DNA of 64,000 nt from Pseudo-nitzschia pungens (GCA_037355855.1 CM074768.1:682001-746000), one strand, 5' to 3'. Counted from the first letter of the stretch, positions 19,921 through 31,990 are shown. Notes: generated by a model from the sequence alone, not told the origin. Program-made: numbers and translations.

Positions 19921-20626
19921 AAAATTTATGTGTTTGCTATTTTTGTTGCTGTTTGCCCCCCCCCCCCGGTGGAGTTGTAGTAGAAACAGTGTTTGTTTCT
20001 AGAGTGAATAGTTTGTTTCTTGTGTGTCCTAACTCTGAACTCGCGCATGCCTCTTGTCTCTTATCAAAACACTACTTCGTACGAAATAAGAAGTCCCTAT
20101 TAACTCGTACTAATGATACGCTGATACAGTAATCAATAAGTGTACTTATTAATTGAAGGAGTATTGATCAGATATTATTAAATACTGCTTTTGTAAAGCG
20201 CGCACGCGCATGTATCTGACACAGCACGAAAGTATCTGACCAACGAACGTTTTTTGGTAAATATAATGGTATATAAAACTTTTTAATATTAGGCTTCTAC
20301 GGAGAATTGAACAGTTAAAAATGGTATTTGATTTTTAATCCTACTGAAAGATTATAAAAATTAAAAATAAAAAGGCTATTACAGTTGGAAAGTTTGACGT
20401 TAGATTATGTTTTTACAGGTATTTGAGTTGCACTCATATAAAATGAGTGTATTTTGTTTGAAATAAAGACGTTAAAGTTTATTATTACCAGTATTTTAGT
20501 GTGATGACCCTATTTAATTCAGAATTGAGACGTTAAAATTTATTAATACTGGTATTTCAGTTACACTGAAATATTGCTCAAAATGCACCGTACAATGCAC
20601 TTCAAAAAGCATCGTATTGCACCGTA
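19921..20626. other. Intergenic, AT-rich
   Basis: A C-run (about 19958-19968) is followed by AT-rich sequence. An imperfect repeat of about 110 bp containing GACGTTAAA and TTTATTA..ACTGGTATTT lies at about 20390-20570. No gene is seen. Confidence 0.5.
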
Positions 20627-20717
20627 CTACAAAATTCTTATCAGCTGTCCCCCGGTTCTACGTCCCCGACTACTAATTTCTACTGAAACCCGGGGACAGC
20701 TGATAGGAATTCTGTAG
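20627..20717. mobile_element. 91-bp mariner-type MITE, copy 2
   Basis: Same family and same length as 6157-6247 but in the opposite orientation. TA flanks both ends (20625-20626 and 20718-20719). Confidence 0.85.
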
Positions 20718-20750
20718 TACAATAAATGCACGATATAATTCAACGTAAAA

Positions 20751-21127
20751 TGCACAGTTCCAGTACTGCTTGTACACGAACAGCAAGCAGAACCCCTTGT
20801 AGCACTAACAAGACAGCAACGTCGAATCCTCGACAAGCTTGCTGTCCTCACATCTTTAGTTAACTCTGATTTGAATACCTTGATACTTACATCCTGCTCT
20901 TTCAGCAGCTTCTTGTAGAACTACAAGCCTAAGATCTAACTGACTGAGCCCAAAAGTGGTAGTTAGAATAGATCTGGTCGATTCGTTCGATCGTAGTGGT
21001 GAATCCAAGACTATCAATAGAACAGACCGGCACCTCAACCGGTTTACACGCCTCTGCTCCTGCTGTATATCTCCAAGCTTGCCTTAGGACCTATCAGCTT
21101 AAACCCTGTTTCAGCTACATTTTAACA
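20751..21127 (+). repeat. Solo LTR related to the Gag-only element
   Basis: About 377 bp, TG...CA, ending in the same CAGCTACATTTTAACA as the 429-bp LTRs further right. TAAAA is present at 20746-20750 and 21128-21132. The match to the right flank extends a few bases past the five, so the left boundary is uncertain by several bases. A single LTR with a target duplication suggests LTR-LTR recombination of a former full element. Confidence 0.65.
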
Positions 21128-21299
21128 TAAAATGCACAGTAGTAAAATGTACCATGTTATAATGCAACGTACATGAAAATGAACAAGGTTTACGGTATGG
21201 AATGGTAAGGTATTTGACATCACTTTTGATTTCAAATCTTATACATAAGCCTGTATCAATAATGCACCGTACAATGCACTTCTAAATGCACCTTGTAAT

Positions 21300-22335
21300 G
21301 CACTGATCTATCCTCAGTTGATTCTACTAGACTAGTCTTCAGACAAATCAACTACTAATAGTACCCTTTACTAGTACTAATAGTAGTGACTGGTGGTTTT
21401 AGTAGTAGATCTATCCTCAATTGATTCTGGGCTACTAGTCCTTAGATGAATCTACTACTAATAGCACCCTATACTAGTACTACTACTAGTAGTAGTAACT
21501 GGTGGTTGAAGTAGTAGATCTATCCTCAGTTAATTCTAGGCTGGCTACTCTATAGACAAATCAACTACTAATAGGACCCTCTACTATTAGTAGTAGTGAC
21601 TGGTAATTTTAGTACGTCCGAAAACTGTTTCGCGACCCATCGCGACCAATCGCGACCGGATCGCAACCCAATCGCAACTTTTCTCAGAAAAACGCGACCC
21701 CAATTTTTTATTTCACAACCTTTTTTCTATTATTCTCAACCATATTTCTCCCTTTTCTCACCCCCCCCCCCCACGGTTCGAGGCAAATGTTCTGATCTAG
21801 ACCCTGATATTCAGTCCCTCATCACATTTTCATTCCATTTTACACATTTGACACATTAGACTCAACACAACAAATAATTTTTAATCAAATTTACTTCAAT
21901 CACACAAAGCAAAGTGTTGCATCGTGCACCTTTGTGAACTTTTTTTCAGTGGTGTCACAAGAATCCTCCCTGGGCATTGCATCACAACAACAACTTCTCA
22001 GTTGATTTGAGTCTAGTCCTCAGATGAATCTACTAATAGCGCCCTCTACTAGTAATAGTAGTAGTAGTGACTGGTGGTTGAAGTAGTAAATCTATCCTCA
22101 GTTGATTCTAGGCTAGTCTCCAGACAAATCAACTACTAATTGCACCCTCTACTATTAATAGAAGTAGACAAATCAACTACTAGTACTAAAAGCACCCTCT
22201 ACTATTAGTAGTAGTGACTGCCCTCTACTAGTATTAGTAGTTGTAGTGACTGGTGGTTGTAGTAGTTAATCTATCCTCAGTTGATTCTAGGCTAGTCCTC
22301 AGATGAATCTACTAATAGCACTGTATTCTACTACT
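21300..22335. repeat. Diverged tandem repeats of about 110 bp around AT/C-rich spacer
   Basis: CTATCCTCAGTTGATTCTA, an AATC(A/T)ACTACTAATAG block and TAGTAGTGACTGGTGGTT recur several times at 21300-21610 and 22010-22335. Between them (21620-22000) are TCGCGACC-like short repeats and a C-run near 21761. No gene is seen. Confidence 0.7.
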
Positions 22336-22339
22336 AATT

Positions 22340-22975
22340 GTAGCTAAGAGTTGGGGTATGTGGATCTGGTACTAATCCTACTGAAAGGGCCTAGCATTCT
22401 GTCTAGCATCCTGTTTAGTATCGCCTTTTTGGTTCTACAGTTCCGTCCTTATCTTAGCATCCAATATATCTTATTATTTAGGGCTGTTAAGAGTTAGGGT
22501 ATGTAGATCTGGTACAAATCCTATTGGAAGGGCCTAGCATTCTGTCTAGCATCCTGTTTAGTATCCCCTTTTCAGATCTATAGTTCCGTCTGTATCTTAG
22601 CATCCAATATATCTTATAATTTAGGTCTGCTAAGTCTTGGGGTATGTAGATCTGGTACAAATCCTACCGGATGGGGCCTAGCATCCTGTATAGCATCCTG
22701 TTTAGTATCGCCTTTTCAGATCTACAGTTCTGTCTGTATCTTAGCATCCAATATATCTTATAATTTAGGTCTGCTAAGTCTTGGGGTATGTGAATCTGGT
22801 ACAAATCCCACTGGAAGGGCCTAGCATTCTGTCTAGCATCCTGTTTAGTATCGCCTTTTCAGATCTACAGTTCCGTCTGTATCTTAGTAGCATCCAATAT
22901 ATCTTATAATATTGGGTTGCTAAGAGTTGGGGTATGTAGATCTGGTACAACTCTTACTGGAAGGGCATAGCTATA
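22340..22975. repeat. Tandem array of about 145-bp units (reverse of the 940-1690 array)
   Basis: GGGGTATGTAGATCTGGTAC recurs near 22352, 22495, 22641, 22783 and 22929. Each is followed by GGGCCTAGCATTCTGTCTAG, TTTAGTATCGCC and CCAATATATCTTA. The units are the reverse-complement relatives of the array at 940-1690. Confidence 0.8.
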
Positions 22976-23036
22976 AAATGCACCATAATCACACGCTGAC
23001 GGGACATTTACAACTCCACACGCTTTACCGGAGCGC

Positions 23037-23155
23037 CAATGGTAACCGGTCACCAATCGCAGCAAGGGAATGAGGGAAGGAAGGACGGAACAAAAGAACA
23101 AACAAATGAACGCACCCAAGCTGCGTATTGTGTTTCGGATAGTCCCTACAGATCG
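23037..23155. repeat. Detached piece of segmental duplication copy 1
   Basis: It matches 31502-31620 (GGTCACCAATCGCAGCAAG-like, GAAGGAAGGACGGAACAAA, TGTTTCGGATAGTCCC). In copy 2 this piece directly follows the sequence found here at 6641-6752. Confidence 0.8.
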
Positions 23156-23423
23156 CCTAACAATTGAAATAACAGTTTTTTTACCGGAAATTAACAGAGA
23201 TTAGTGGAAAATTAAGGGACGCGTACCAAAAAAAAAGAACCTTCACCCCCTCCTTACCAAAACATTGACTGACAGTTCAGAGATTACTGAAACCCCTTCG
23301 AGTGTCATCATTGGCTCCTATTGACTCACCTAGAGGGGGTTTGGAAAAACTAGTTGATTAGATCTATTTTTGCAAGGACACGATTGTTCTACGGTTCTTC
23401 GCATGCTTCGTTTCTGACAACAA

Positions 23424-24155
23424 CAGGGGTCATAATATAAGAAGGGGTATGCCACGATCGCTAAAAATCGGTGATTCATATTCCATGTGTGGTCCAAAAT
23501 AGAAAAATTTCCCTCAGTCAATTTTTTTCTTCTCATAATTTACTGCATATCACTAGTAAAAGTGTACCTGATAAAGCAACTTACCAAGTACACTTCCAAT
23601 CACTCTCCAACTTTTAAATTCGATATTCAGTTCATGTATAGTTGAGAGTCAAGTAGTAAGTACCTTTTTCAGTTTACATCCATCTGCTGTCTGATATTGC
23701 TGATTCAAACTACCAGTGATCTGTGCCTTCCACCTGGAATATAAAATACAAAATCGGATCGTCCGTCCGTCATCCATTTTATTTTTATTCAATTAAAAGC
23801 TTCCACTTGGAACCAAAATTTGGACCATCCATCCAAATAAATTACTTTATCTTCCATCCATCTAGAGTGAAAAGCAGTTACATATTCATAATACCTGTAA
23901 AAAATTGGGCTACATACAATATTCAAATATTGTTTTGTTACAATTTTTGATGGAGTTGTTATAGATTGAAGTGTAATACTTTTTGTTAGTATTATGCAGT
24001 GAAAGTGGAAAAAAAAAATTGAGGTTGAGGGAAATTTTTCTAAATTGGACCACACATGGAATATGGAGTGCCATTTTTTTTTACTAGTATTTGTACGTCG
24101 AACACGGATGACGTACAGACGTCGTGGCATACCCCTTCTTATATTATGACCCCTG
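23424..24155. mobile_element. 732-bp non-autonomous hAT-type element
   Basis: Terminal inverted repeats of about 34 bp begin CAGGGGTCATAATATAAG. The 8-bp direct repeat GACAACAA flanks both ends (23416-23423 and 24156-24163). An 8-bp duplication with CAGGG termini is the hAT signature. A second inverted block inside (CATATTCCATGTGTGGTCCA and its complement) extends the symmetry. No transposase is encoded. Confidence 0.87.
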
Positions 24156-24226
24156 GACAACAACAGGGTGATACTTTGCTTCTCGGCAACCCCTTCTTCT
24201 TCATCGAAACCACTTCCGACTGTAAT

Positions 24227-25225
24227 GATATTCGCTCGTCAGCAAAAGAGGGATACCAATAACAACAGGACAGTAGCTACGGAGTCCTGGCAAATAGTGA
24301 GACTACAGAAGATAAGGTTCGCACGCTATTGCATACACTCAGTTACTACAAGATACTCTCCTTGAGGTGCATTGGAATCATCGAAAGGGGAGGGCTTGAT
24401 AGGTGTCTTATTTTAAAGGAAAAGAAAAGAATAGTGGAGGGAGCTGAGCAAAGCGCTCAGCTCTGTAGCGTGACAGTTTCGTTGTACTATCGTGTCAGTT
24501 AGCATTGTACAGCGCTGTACAGGAGTGTACAGCTCTATAGGTTCAGTACTGTAGTCTACAGGGTAGCATTCGGAGTTGTTTTAGCGAGCGCTAGCTCGCT
24601 TGCACTAACTCGCTTGCGCTAACTCGCTTGCGCTAACTCGCTTGCGCTAACTCGCTTGCGCTAACTCGCTTGCGCTAACTCGCTTGCGATAACTCGCTTG
24701 CGATAACTTGCTTGCGATAACTCGCTTGCGCTAACTCGCTTGCGCTAACGCTAGCTTGTACGTAGTATTAGCGCTAGTAGCTCGCTTAATAACTGTTATG
24801 GGTTAGGTGTCCGGTCATAGTACATATTGTACACCAATGACCTGACCCCGGCGGTAGCATAGTATCTTAGCATAGTAGCATGGTAGGTTAGCATATCCAG
24901 TATCTCGTAGCGTTACTAGCAACCCTAACCCTGTAGCACTCAGCTACACTACTGCGGGTGCTATACCCGGGACCCGTACAAGTGGTACAAATCGTACACA
25001 TAGGCCCTGGTATTCTGGAGTTAGCAACCATAGCGCCTTGTAATAAGCCTGTTGCTAAGCCTGTATGCTAACCATTTAGCACACAGCTCTAGCACTCAGC
25101 TCAGCACCTGTTAGTCAGCCACTGGATGCTACAGCCTGTAGCCCCGGTACACTTCCCTACACAGGAGCCTTAGAACAGTCCATAGCATCCACCATCTTGG
25201 ATATCTTCATACTAGTACCATGAAC
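24227..25225 (+). repeat. Dispersed repeat family X, copy B (longest)
   Basis: It begins GATATTCGCTCGTCAGC and ends near CTTGGATATCTTCATACTAG. Internal parts in order: the CTGGCAAATAGTGAGACTAC block; an AGCTGAGC/GCTCAGCT palindrome; a tandem run of about 12 units of CTAACTCGCTTGCG (24570-24755); an imperfect palindrome GGTCAT...ATGACC (24805-24842); and Gly/Cys-free simple AAGCCTGTTGCTAAG repeats. It is non-coding. Confidence 0.65.
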
Positions 25226-26759
25226 AATGATCCAGCGGATGAGAGGGCAAGGGCCCGAAGAGCTCTCCAACGATTGGCAATCGAACGATCGAACGAACGA
25301 ACCATCAAAAAATGATGGTAATGGACAATCGTCATCATTCCGACACTTCTCTTTTGGTAGCAATGGCACAGACTACAGGGGCCAGCCGGTAGAAACAGTA
25401 ACAGAAAGGACAACCAAGGAGATACGAAGATCTCTGCGCGGCAATCAACACGGAAGGGTGATGATCGAATACCACAAGAACGAACCAAAAGATGGCGCGG
25501 ATCATCGATCAATCCATCGATCGATCGATCCATCGGCGTGGATCTTGCTCGTGACTGTTTTTTGCAAAAAGGCTTAGAATTGGCTAGGCCCGGCCCGGTC
25601 TGTACAACTTCAAAAGATGGCGCGGATCATCTACTGTAGCAACACTGTTGTCAGCGTCCGCCAGCAACCCAACCAAAGCGGAATCAATCCGCGCAATTGC
25701 ATCCGGTGCCAAAAGCACGCGACAGCGCTGCTGATGGTCTCGCGGTGAGCTCCCTCTGCGGCTCCGACCGACAATTCGACCGGTACAGATTGTTTGGACG
25801 TGACCTCCAGTCGTGCTTGAAACAGTGACTTGCCCGATTCAAATGATCAAAGAAGAATTACCTCCTACCGGTCCAAATATTCCCAGGTACTAAAAATAAG
25901 AGCTTAAGTACCAAGGTTACAGAGCTTTAAGTGTATTCCTACAGGATCCAGTATACAGATGTATGGGGCTGGGAATAAATGGACCGGAATAAAAGAAATG
26001 ACAAAATAACACGAGAATGCATGTAAGAAAATAAGAAACAACACAATACCGGTACCCGGAAAAAATTATAATGAAGCACGTTTACTATTGAATCCAGTTC
26101 AGTGACAGCATCTTTGCTTTTTGGAATATCTCCTTGCATACACCACCTCTGTTCAAAGTAAAGACATCGTCTGTTAGCTAACACTCTACTCTACAATGCT
26201 CTATATTTACTTTTAAACAATCTTGCTTATTCTTCCCTTAGTAAGCTCTAGAATACAGAAATTGGGCCGAAAATTATGTGTTTTCGAGTGACAGCAACGA
26301 GCCGGCATAGTTTTTCGGCTTGCGCACACATTGCACGCGGTAATTACACCCCTTCCGTTCCCGGTCTTTCGGGAATGCAGGGAACGAACATGATAATATT
26401 ATTATTATGATTTATACCGTATGGTACATACATACAAAGAACAACAATTTTCAGACGTCAAGATGCTGTCACTCGATTGTATGGTCACATGTAGAAAATG
26501 TACCAGTGTCTACATTTACCATAATGGATCCATTTTTGCAGGGGGCAAAAGCTATGGATGTAAGTCACTGATTTCAACAGGAGTTGTTGCAAACAGTCGG
26601 TTTATAGTGTTTACGAATAGGTTGTAACTTTCGTTGAGGAGGTTTCCGTTACTGGGAGGAGGTATTTGGTCAGATAGTGAGGCAACAATCTGTCACTCGG
26701 ACTGGATTCATTATAATTTTTTACGGGTAAACCTTACGTGTGACCGAGAAACAAAATTT
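25226..26759. other. Intergenic
   Basis: No gene is supported. A 116-codon frame at 25227-25577 overlaps an equally long frame on the other strand and has no recognisable domain. A short piece at 26000-26060 matches the copia LTR (complement of ACATGCATTCTCGTGTTATT). Confidence 0.5.
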
Positions 26760-26890
26760 AGTGGATTAGAAAATTTAGAGCGGATTCATTTCTGCTCACA
26801 ATTAAAGTAAGCAAAACATTAAACAACAGAAATCCCCAAACTTGTACAAAATCTACCGACTCTACGAGCCCTCCAAACACAGATACGTGC
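26760..26890 (-). repeat. Copia LTR fragment, reversed and diverged
   Basis: On the minus strand it reads GTTTGGAGGGCTC, GTAGATTTTGTAC, TTTAATGTTTTGCTTACTTT and GAGCAGAAATGAATCC, as in the left part of the copia LTR at 18184. Confidence 0.65.
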
Positions 26891-27198
26891 CGAAAAAACC
26901 GAATCAACACAGGAGGAGCGACTTGCTGTACTGCGAAGTACGTGTGGTTGGAAAGATGTAGTGGAATGAACTTTTGATAATTCAGAATACAAACGATGCT
27001 CGCTCGTATGAACTCCAATCAAACGGGAAGAAAAAGGATGCAAGAACAAATAAAAATACTAATAATAATTATTCAGCACTCATGATTTCAGTGTCAAATC
27101 CAATTGTTCCTCCGAGATGCGAAACCTCAGATCTGTGCCAACTCCGTACTGCTGATTTCATTTTGTGTTCTCTCGCTGCTATCGATCTTGCCCTTGAT

Positions 27199-30120
27199 TC
27201 ATCTTTCCTTGTCAGGGCATGTGGGAGTGCTGGAATGTGTAGTAGTTCCTCCAGTGCGAAACGAATCAGGGCCAACGCCATAAACGTGTATGTTCTGTCG
27301 AGGTTTTTCGTCCTTCCGTTTCATGGTCCACAGTTTTGGTCCAAAATAGACAAGAGTGGAAAGAAGAGAATCGGTGACGATCAAAAAGCCCGAGACAGCA
27401 TCTGCTCTTGCCCGCAAGCTTTCCGTCGGCAAGGTAATCGAGTAGGAGTACACCATGAACCGCAAAGCACAGAAAACAAAATTTACGTACGCCATGTTTC
27501 CAACCTCACGTGATTCATTGAAATCGTCACGGACTTCTCTCGATTGAAATGCTAAAAAAGCCGCACCGAAGGAAAGAGAAAATTCCCAAAGATAAAAAAC
27601 GTATCTCCAACCTGGCGACACGGTGCAAATGGAATGCTTTTCCACGATCCTATGATTCCAGCCATCGCTTGTGGCAGTTTGGTTTGCAGAGGCGAACACC
27701 AACACCTCTTCCTGATCGCTGGCATCCAGAATTGCCCAAATTGCGAGGTACTCTATAACCCCTATCGTCACGATGCCAATCGCGACAAATAGATGTGTCT
27801 TTGTGATCGATACGCGTCTCAGCATACTGGATTGTTTCATGATATGATTGATTGCTGCAATCTTTATCAGAAGAGGTACCATAGCGAGGGTGAGTCCGAT
27901 TGAGTACACCCAATCTCTTGCTATGCAGATGAAATCATTATCTGGCGTCTTACAGAACAAAACACCTGAAGCGCTTAGGAGAAATCTCCCGATCAAAAAA
28001 AACATGAGAAAGTGTGGCTGCGCGTGCTGTATGACCTTAGCCTTGTTATACTTGATGATTACGACGAAGACTCCAAAGATGAGCAACATGACAATAATTG
28101 CAAAAATTAGACAACTGAAAAATATCCAATCTCCTGTTCCTTCATTTGCTGGACGGACAAATCGAGGATAACCATTTGGGATAAAACGTTTCAAATTTTT
28201 CGAAGAGTCAGGCTCTTCCACCATTTTTACCACCCAATTGCACACTGCCTGCCGCAAATCGAAACCATAATGGTCGTTAGTTCTATTTCGAACCCAATCT
28301 TTGCTGATCCTTGCGAGATGTTCATTGCGAATCTCAAGATTTTTAATCGCTTCGAATGCTGGACTTTTTACTTCATCCTGTTTTTCTTTATTTGAGTGCT
28401 TCAGTTGTTCAGCCTGCGATTTCACAACCGTGAGACAAAATCCACAAACAAACAAACAAACAACATCATTTGATTGATCACAAAGCAAAGGTAACCAATT
28501 ACTTACGTAAAGGACTTGGAGAAGTTCAGAATCGTATCCACAGCTACCTCGCTCATCCCCATTTCTTTGTGATTCAGTGAGTTTGCATCGTTTGGTTGAG
28601 TTGAGATCCTGGAACGCCCGGTGCGCTCTACATTCCTCGGTATGTGGAGGCAATATGCTAGACGAAACCTCTGTAAGATTATACTGTACGACACGCGAAT
28701 CAGGGTACCTTAGAAATGGAGGAAGTAAAAACAGAATGAGTCGAAATGATGAAAATCAATTGCTATCGCGTTCACAATAACATCGTTCATTTCCTTACCA
28801 CCAAAGAGTGATGATTGGTGATCGAGTATAGTTCGATGCTTTCATAATTTGACGAATCTCGCTGCTATTATATTTTGTTGATGCGTCCAACGGGATTTTA
28901 TTGTGGTGTATTTGCTGGTCAGTGAATGAAGACCATGTGCAGGGGTAGTCAATAATGTGACCCCTGCAGGTGCCAGGATTCAATGTGCAATTGTTTTCTT
29001 CGGTGAAGTTAAAATATCCTTTGAACAAAACTTTCTCGGCATCATCTTCGGCAAAAAAGCTCGTGCGTTCTTCATCTGTTTCGGGTGGACGCATCGCAAC
29101 GTCATCTTTTGAGCAGTTGGTGGGTGATAAAGTTTGACAATAGTCTCCCCATGTAATGGGCTTTTTGAATAATTCGGCGAAAACATCGCGCTTCTTACAA
29201 GCAAGATCGGTACGGTTATCCTCAAGCACGAAGCTCGGAACATACCATCCCGTTCGTCTTTGTAATGAACACCATGTGAGCCTGAAGCAATTTTACTCTA
29301 TACAAAAACTTGGGTTGTAGATCGAACACTGCGCGTTAGTGACTCACCCCAACAACCCATTTGATCTAGAAAAAATCTTATGTTGACCTTTCTGAATCGC
29401 CCCGTTCGTTTCCCAGTACTCCGGAATGATATGGATACAAGTATCGTTGCTGGATCCTGAATGGTTCTTCTTGTTTGCTGATGTACAATTACCTTTCAAT
29501 TCATTTGCCTTACGCAATCCATAAAGTTTGTAGGGGTCGGCGTCCTCTGCAAATCCACTGAATGGATCGTAGAAGTCTATGTAGTCTGAATCTCCACCTT
29601 TGGACGGTTTATTACTATCGGCTGATGTATGGAGCGAAACTGGTACTTCCAAGAGCTCCGATAAAAATATTTGCATGATCCATGAGAGTACAACCGAAGA
29701 CTCCCAATTCCCAGGTGCGATAATAATTTCCATGTAATCCAATTCAGATTTGGTGCAATCATTGTTGCTCTTGATGAAGGGTTTATCGTTGGAATTACAT
29801 GCCCTCCTCCGTTCTTTATGTGGACCATCAGGGCCGGGAGGGAAAATTTTGTCGAAATATTTGTCTCCCAACCTATTCCGCAGACATCCACCAACGAAGG
29901 GGTTGCTACAGGTACCAGTCGTCTCATCGGTTTCATGTACCTCCTCAAAGTCTTCGTTACCGTCTACACGTACTACACGTAGGCACATGGAGGACTTGCC
30001 GAAACGATCAACGCAGTGTTCAGTTGAATTGCATTTCATGATAGTGGATGTAACGGCACCAAATTGCAAAAGCAGCGCCGTCGCTGCCGAAAACGAAAAA
30101 AACTGAATAACGTGCTTCAT
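27199..30120 (-). CDS. Class C GPCR-like receptor with solute-binding-type ectodomain (paralogue 2)
   Basis: Exons on the minus strand are 30120-29348, 29281-28799, 28708-28507 and 28413-27199, with introns of 66, 90 and 93 bp at exactly the positions of paralogue 1. The product has 890 residues. It has a signal peptide, the Cys-rich segment, the IIAPGNWESSVVLSW binding-protein-like start, and seven hydrophobic helices in exon 4 that fit 7tm_3. The cytoplasmic tail is shorter than in paralogue 1. Beyond the stop at 27199 the DNA still aligns for about 110 bp to the end of paralogue 1 (GGAACAATTGGATTTGAC), so the tail was probably lost through a frameshift or stop. Intron 3 is a multiple of three bases without a stop, so its retention would not break the frame. 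Confidence 0.85.
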
Positions 30121-30560
30121 CTCGTGATTGATATTGCGATACACCTGGCAATTGGATGGTTGGCTTTACGTACGTATTGAGTCGATGTTCAAACGGGTCC
30201 ACCAATACGTGAAGAAAGGGGCTGTCGGGGTTCCATTCTTCCCGTGTACAAGGTGCTTTTGGTGTGCCTCGAACTTGTGGAAAACTGAATAGCATATTTT
30301 TCAAAAAAAAAAACAGAACTGACAAGTGTGTACTACGGTACCACGTAAACCTTAGTTGTATCGCGTTTCGATGATTCGATCGAACAGGATTTTTTTTAAG
30401 AAAACCTGCCTCAAGACTTATTCACTACCGTACGTGTACTGTACGTGTACGAAGTGGACCAAAAGGAAAAACGAAAAAGGTACATTTTGCCACAGTAACT
30501 TACTACACGAACTCGTACTTCAAGCAATGACCATCAGTAAAAAGATTTTTTTCTTGTTGA

Positions 30561-31117
30561 TGAATGATGTACGGTATTGAATACTGTATGCACGATTATG
30601 CCGTTTCAGTTTCCATGTGTGTTGACATTTTTGTCGTATCTGCCGCTCTCACAACCACGACTACCAAGAAACAGAGTAAGGTTACTACTTCTCTTTGCGT
30701 ATTGAGAAACAGACCTTTTTTATCCAAGCCTAAATGAATATCAAAATAAATAATGATAGTACCGGTAATGGTATGACCATTGACCATTCCTACCGAGGTT
30801 CTTTATCACCATTCGAAACCTTGGACATGCCGATGAATGATGTACGGTATTGAATACTGTATGCACGATTATGCCGTTTCAGTTTCCATGTGTGTTGACA
30901 TTTTGGTCGTATCTGCTCTCACAACCACGACTGCCAAGAAACAGAGTACAGTACATCGTAGGTCCTAACTTACTTCTCTTCGCGTATTGAGAGAAACGAA
31001 GCCTTTTTTATTCTGAATCAAAACTAAAAAAATGAATACAGTATCAAAATTATGGTATGACCTCCCATGACCATTACTACCAAGGTTCTTGATCACCATT
31101 CAATAGCTTGGACATGC
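30561..31117. repeat. Tandem duplication of about 272 bp
   Basis: TGTACGGTATTGAATACTGT with its following 60 bases occurs at about 30568 and 30841. The trailing CACCATTC..GCTTGGACATGC block occurs at about 30808 and 31095. No gene is present in 30121-31990 beyond this flank. 31700-31960 holds TCTTG and TCTGT pentanucleotide runs. Confidence 0.65.
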
Positions 31118-31990
31118 TTCGCACGGCCGGTCACAAAGTATGTCAATCCACAATCCACAATCCACAAATTCATGAACGACCTGTACAAGGATTGCTTTTC
31201 GTGTAATCGGCACAATCTACGGTACACAAGTAATACTTGCACCCGTATGCACTACATTTTCTTTTCTCGGTACTACCGTAGATGTGTCAACAAAAAATGA
31301 TAGTGCACGTTAGCTTTGCGTTACTAGTTACTACGGAGTTGCGTGTCAAAGATTTGCGCCGAAGACCGTACAATCGGTGGCTGGCGTCATCCGAAATTGA
31401 GTTTTTGTGCTCGATTGAGGAAAATGCATGGGTTCGCGTTGGCTCTCGACGATACGAGCATGCGGTTCCCGACCATGGGGAATGAATGGCCCGCTGCGAG
31501 CAATGGTCACCGATCACCAATCGCAGCAAGGGAATTAGGGAAGGAAGGACGGAACAAACGAACAAACGAACGAACGAACGAACGCACCCAGGCTGCGTGT
31601 TGTGTTTCGGATAGTCCCGCTCCAATCCGATCCGATCCAATCCGATCCCATCCAATCCGAGATGCCATTCTCGCAGCGAACACGATCAACGCCTCTCGCT
31701 TGGCCTCGTGTCGTTCATTTGTCTTGTCTTGTCTTGTCTTGTCTTGCCTCGCCGTGTCCAGTTTTGTCGCCGTCGCATCGTTAGCGTCGCATGAGATGCG
31801 ATCCATCGGGAAGTTCCAGCGGCGTAGTTCTGTTCTATTCTATTCTGTTCTATTCTGTTCTGTTGTGTCCTGTGTGCCCGAGGCTGCTTCCGCTCTGGTT
31901 TCCGAATGTTCTCATCCGATCCGATCCGCTCTTTGTAGATTTATCGTACCCCTGGGAGTTAGTTAGTTCGTTCGTTCGTTGATTTGTTAG

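Larger units (their letters stand above)
27078..31620 (-). repeat. Segmental duplication, copy 2 (uninterrupted)
   Basis: It contains paralogue 2 and its 5' flank. The stretch 31393-31620 is continuous here, while its two halves in copy 1 are 16.3 kb apart (6641-6752 and 23037-23155). It therefore shows the state before the insertion block. Confidence 0.8.

Noticed and set aside
19271..20132. Long overlapping Cys/Leu-rich open frames
   Set aside because: They are by-products of the CTGTCCCCC/TTGCTG minisatellite, which lacks stops in several frames. Composition is purely repetitive.
24570..24755. CRISPR-like array
   Set aside because: The 14-bp units are head to tail with no unique spacers; this is an ordinary tandem repeat inside repeat family X.
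25227..25577. 116-codon frame, plus strand
   Set aside because: No domain, frames of similar length on the opposite strand, and GATC/CGAT simple sequence within it.
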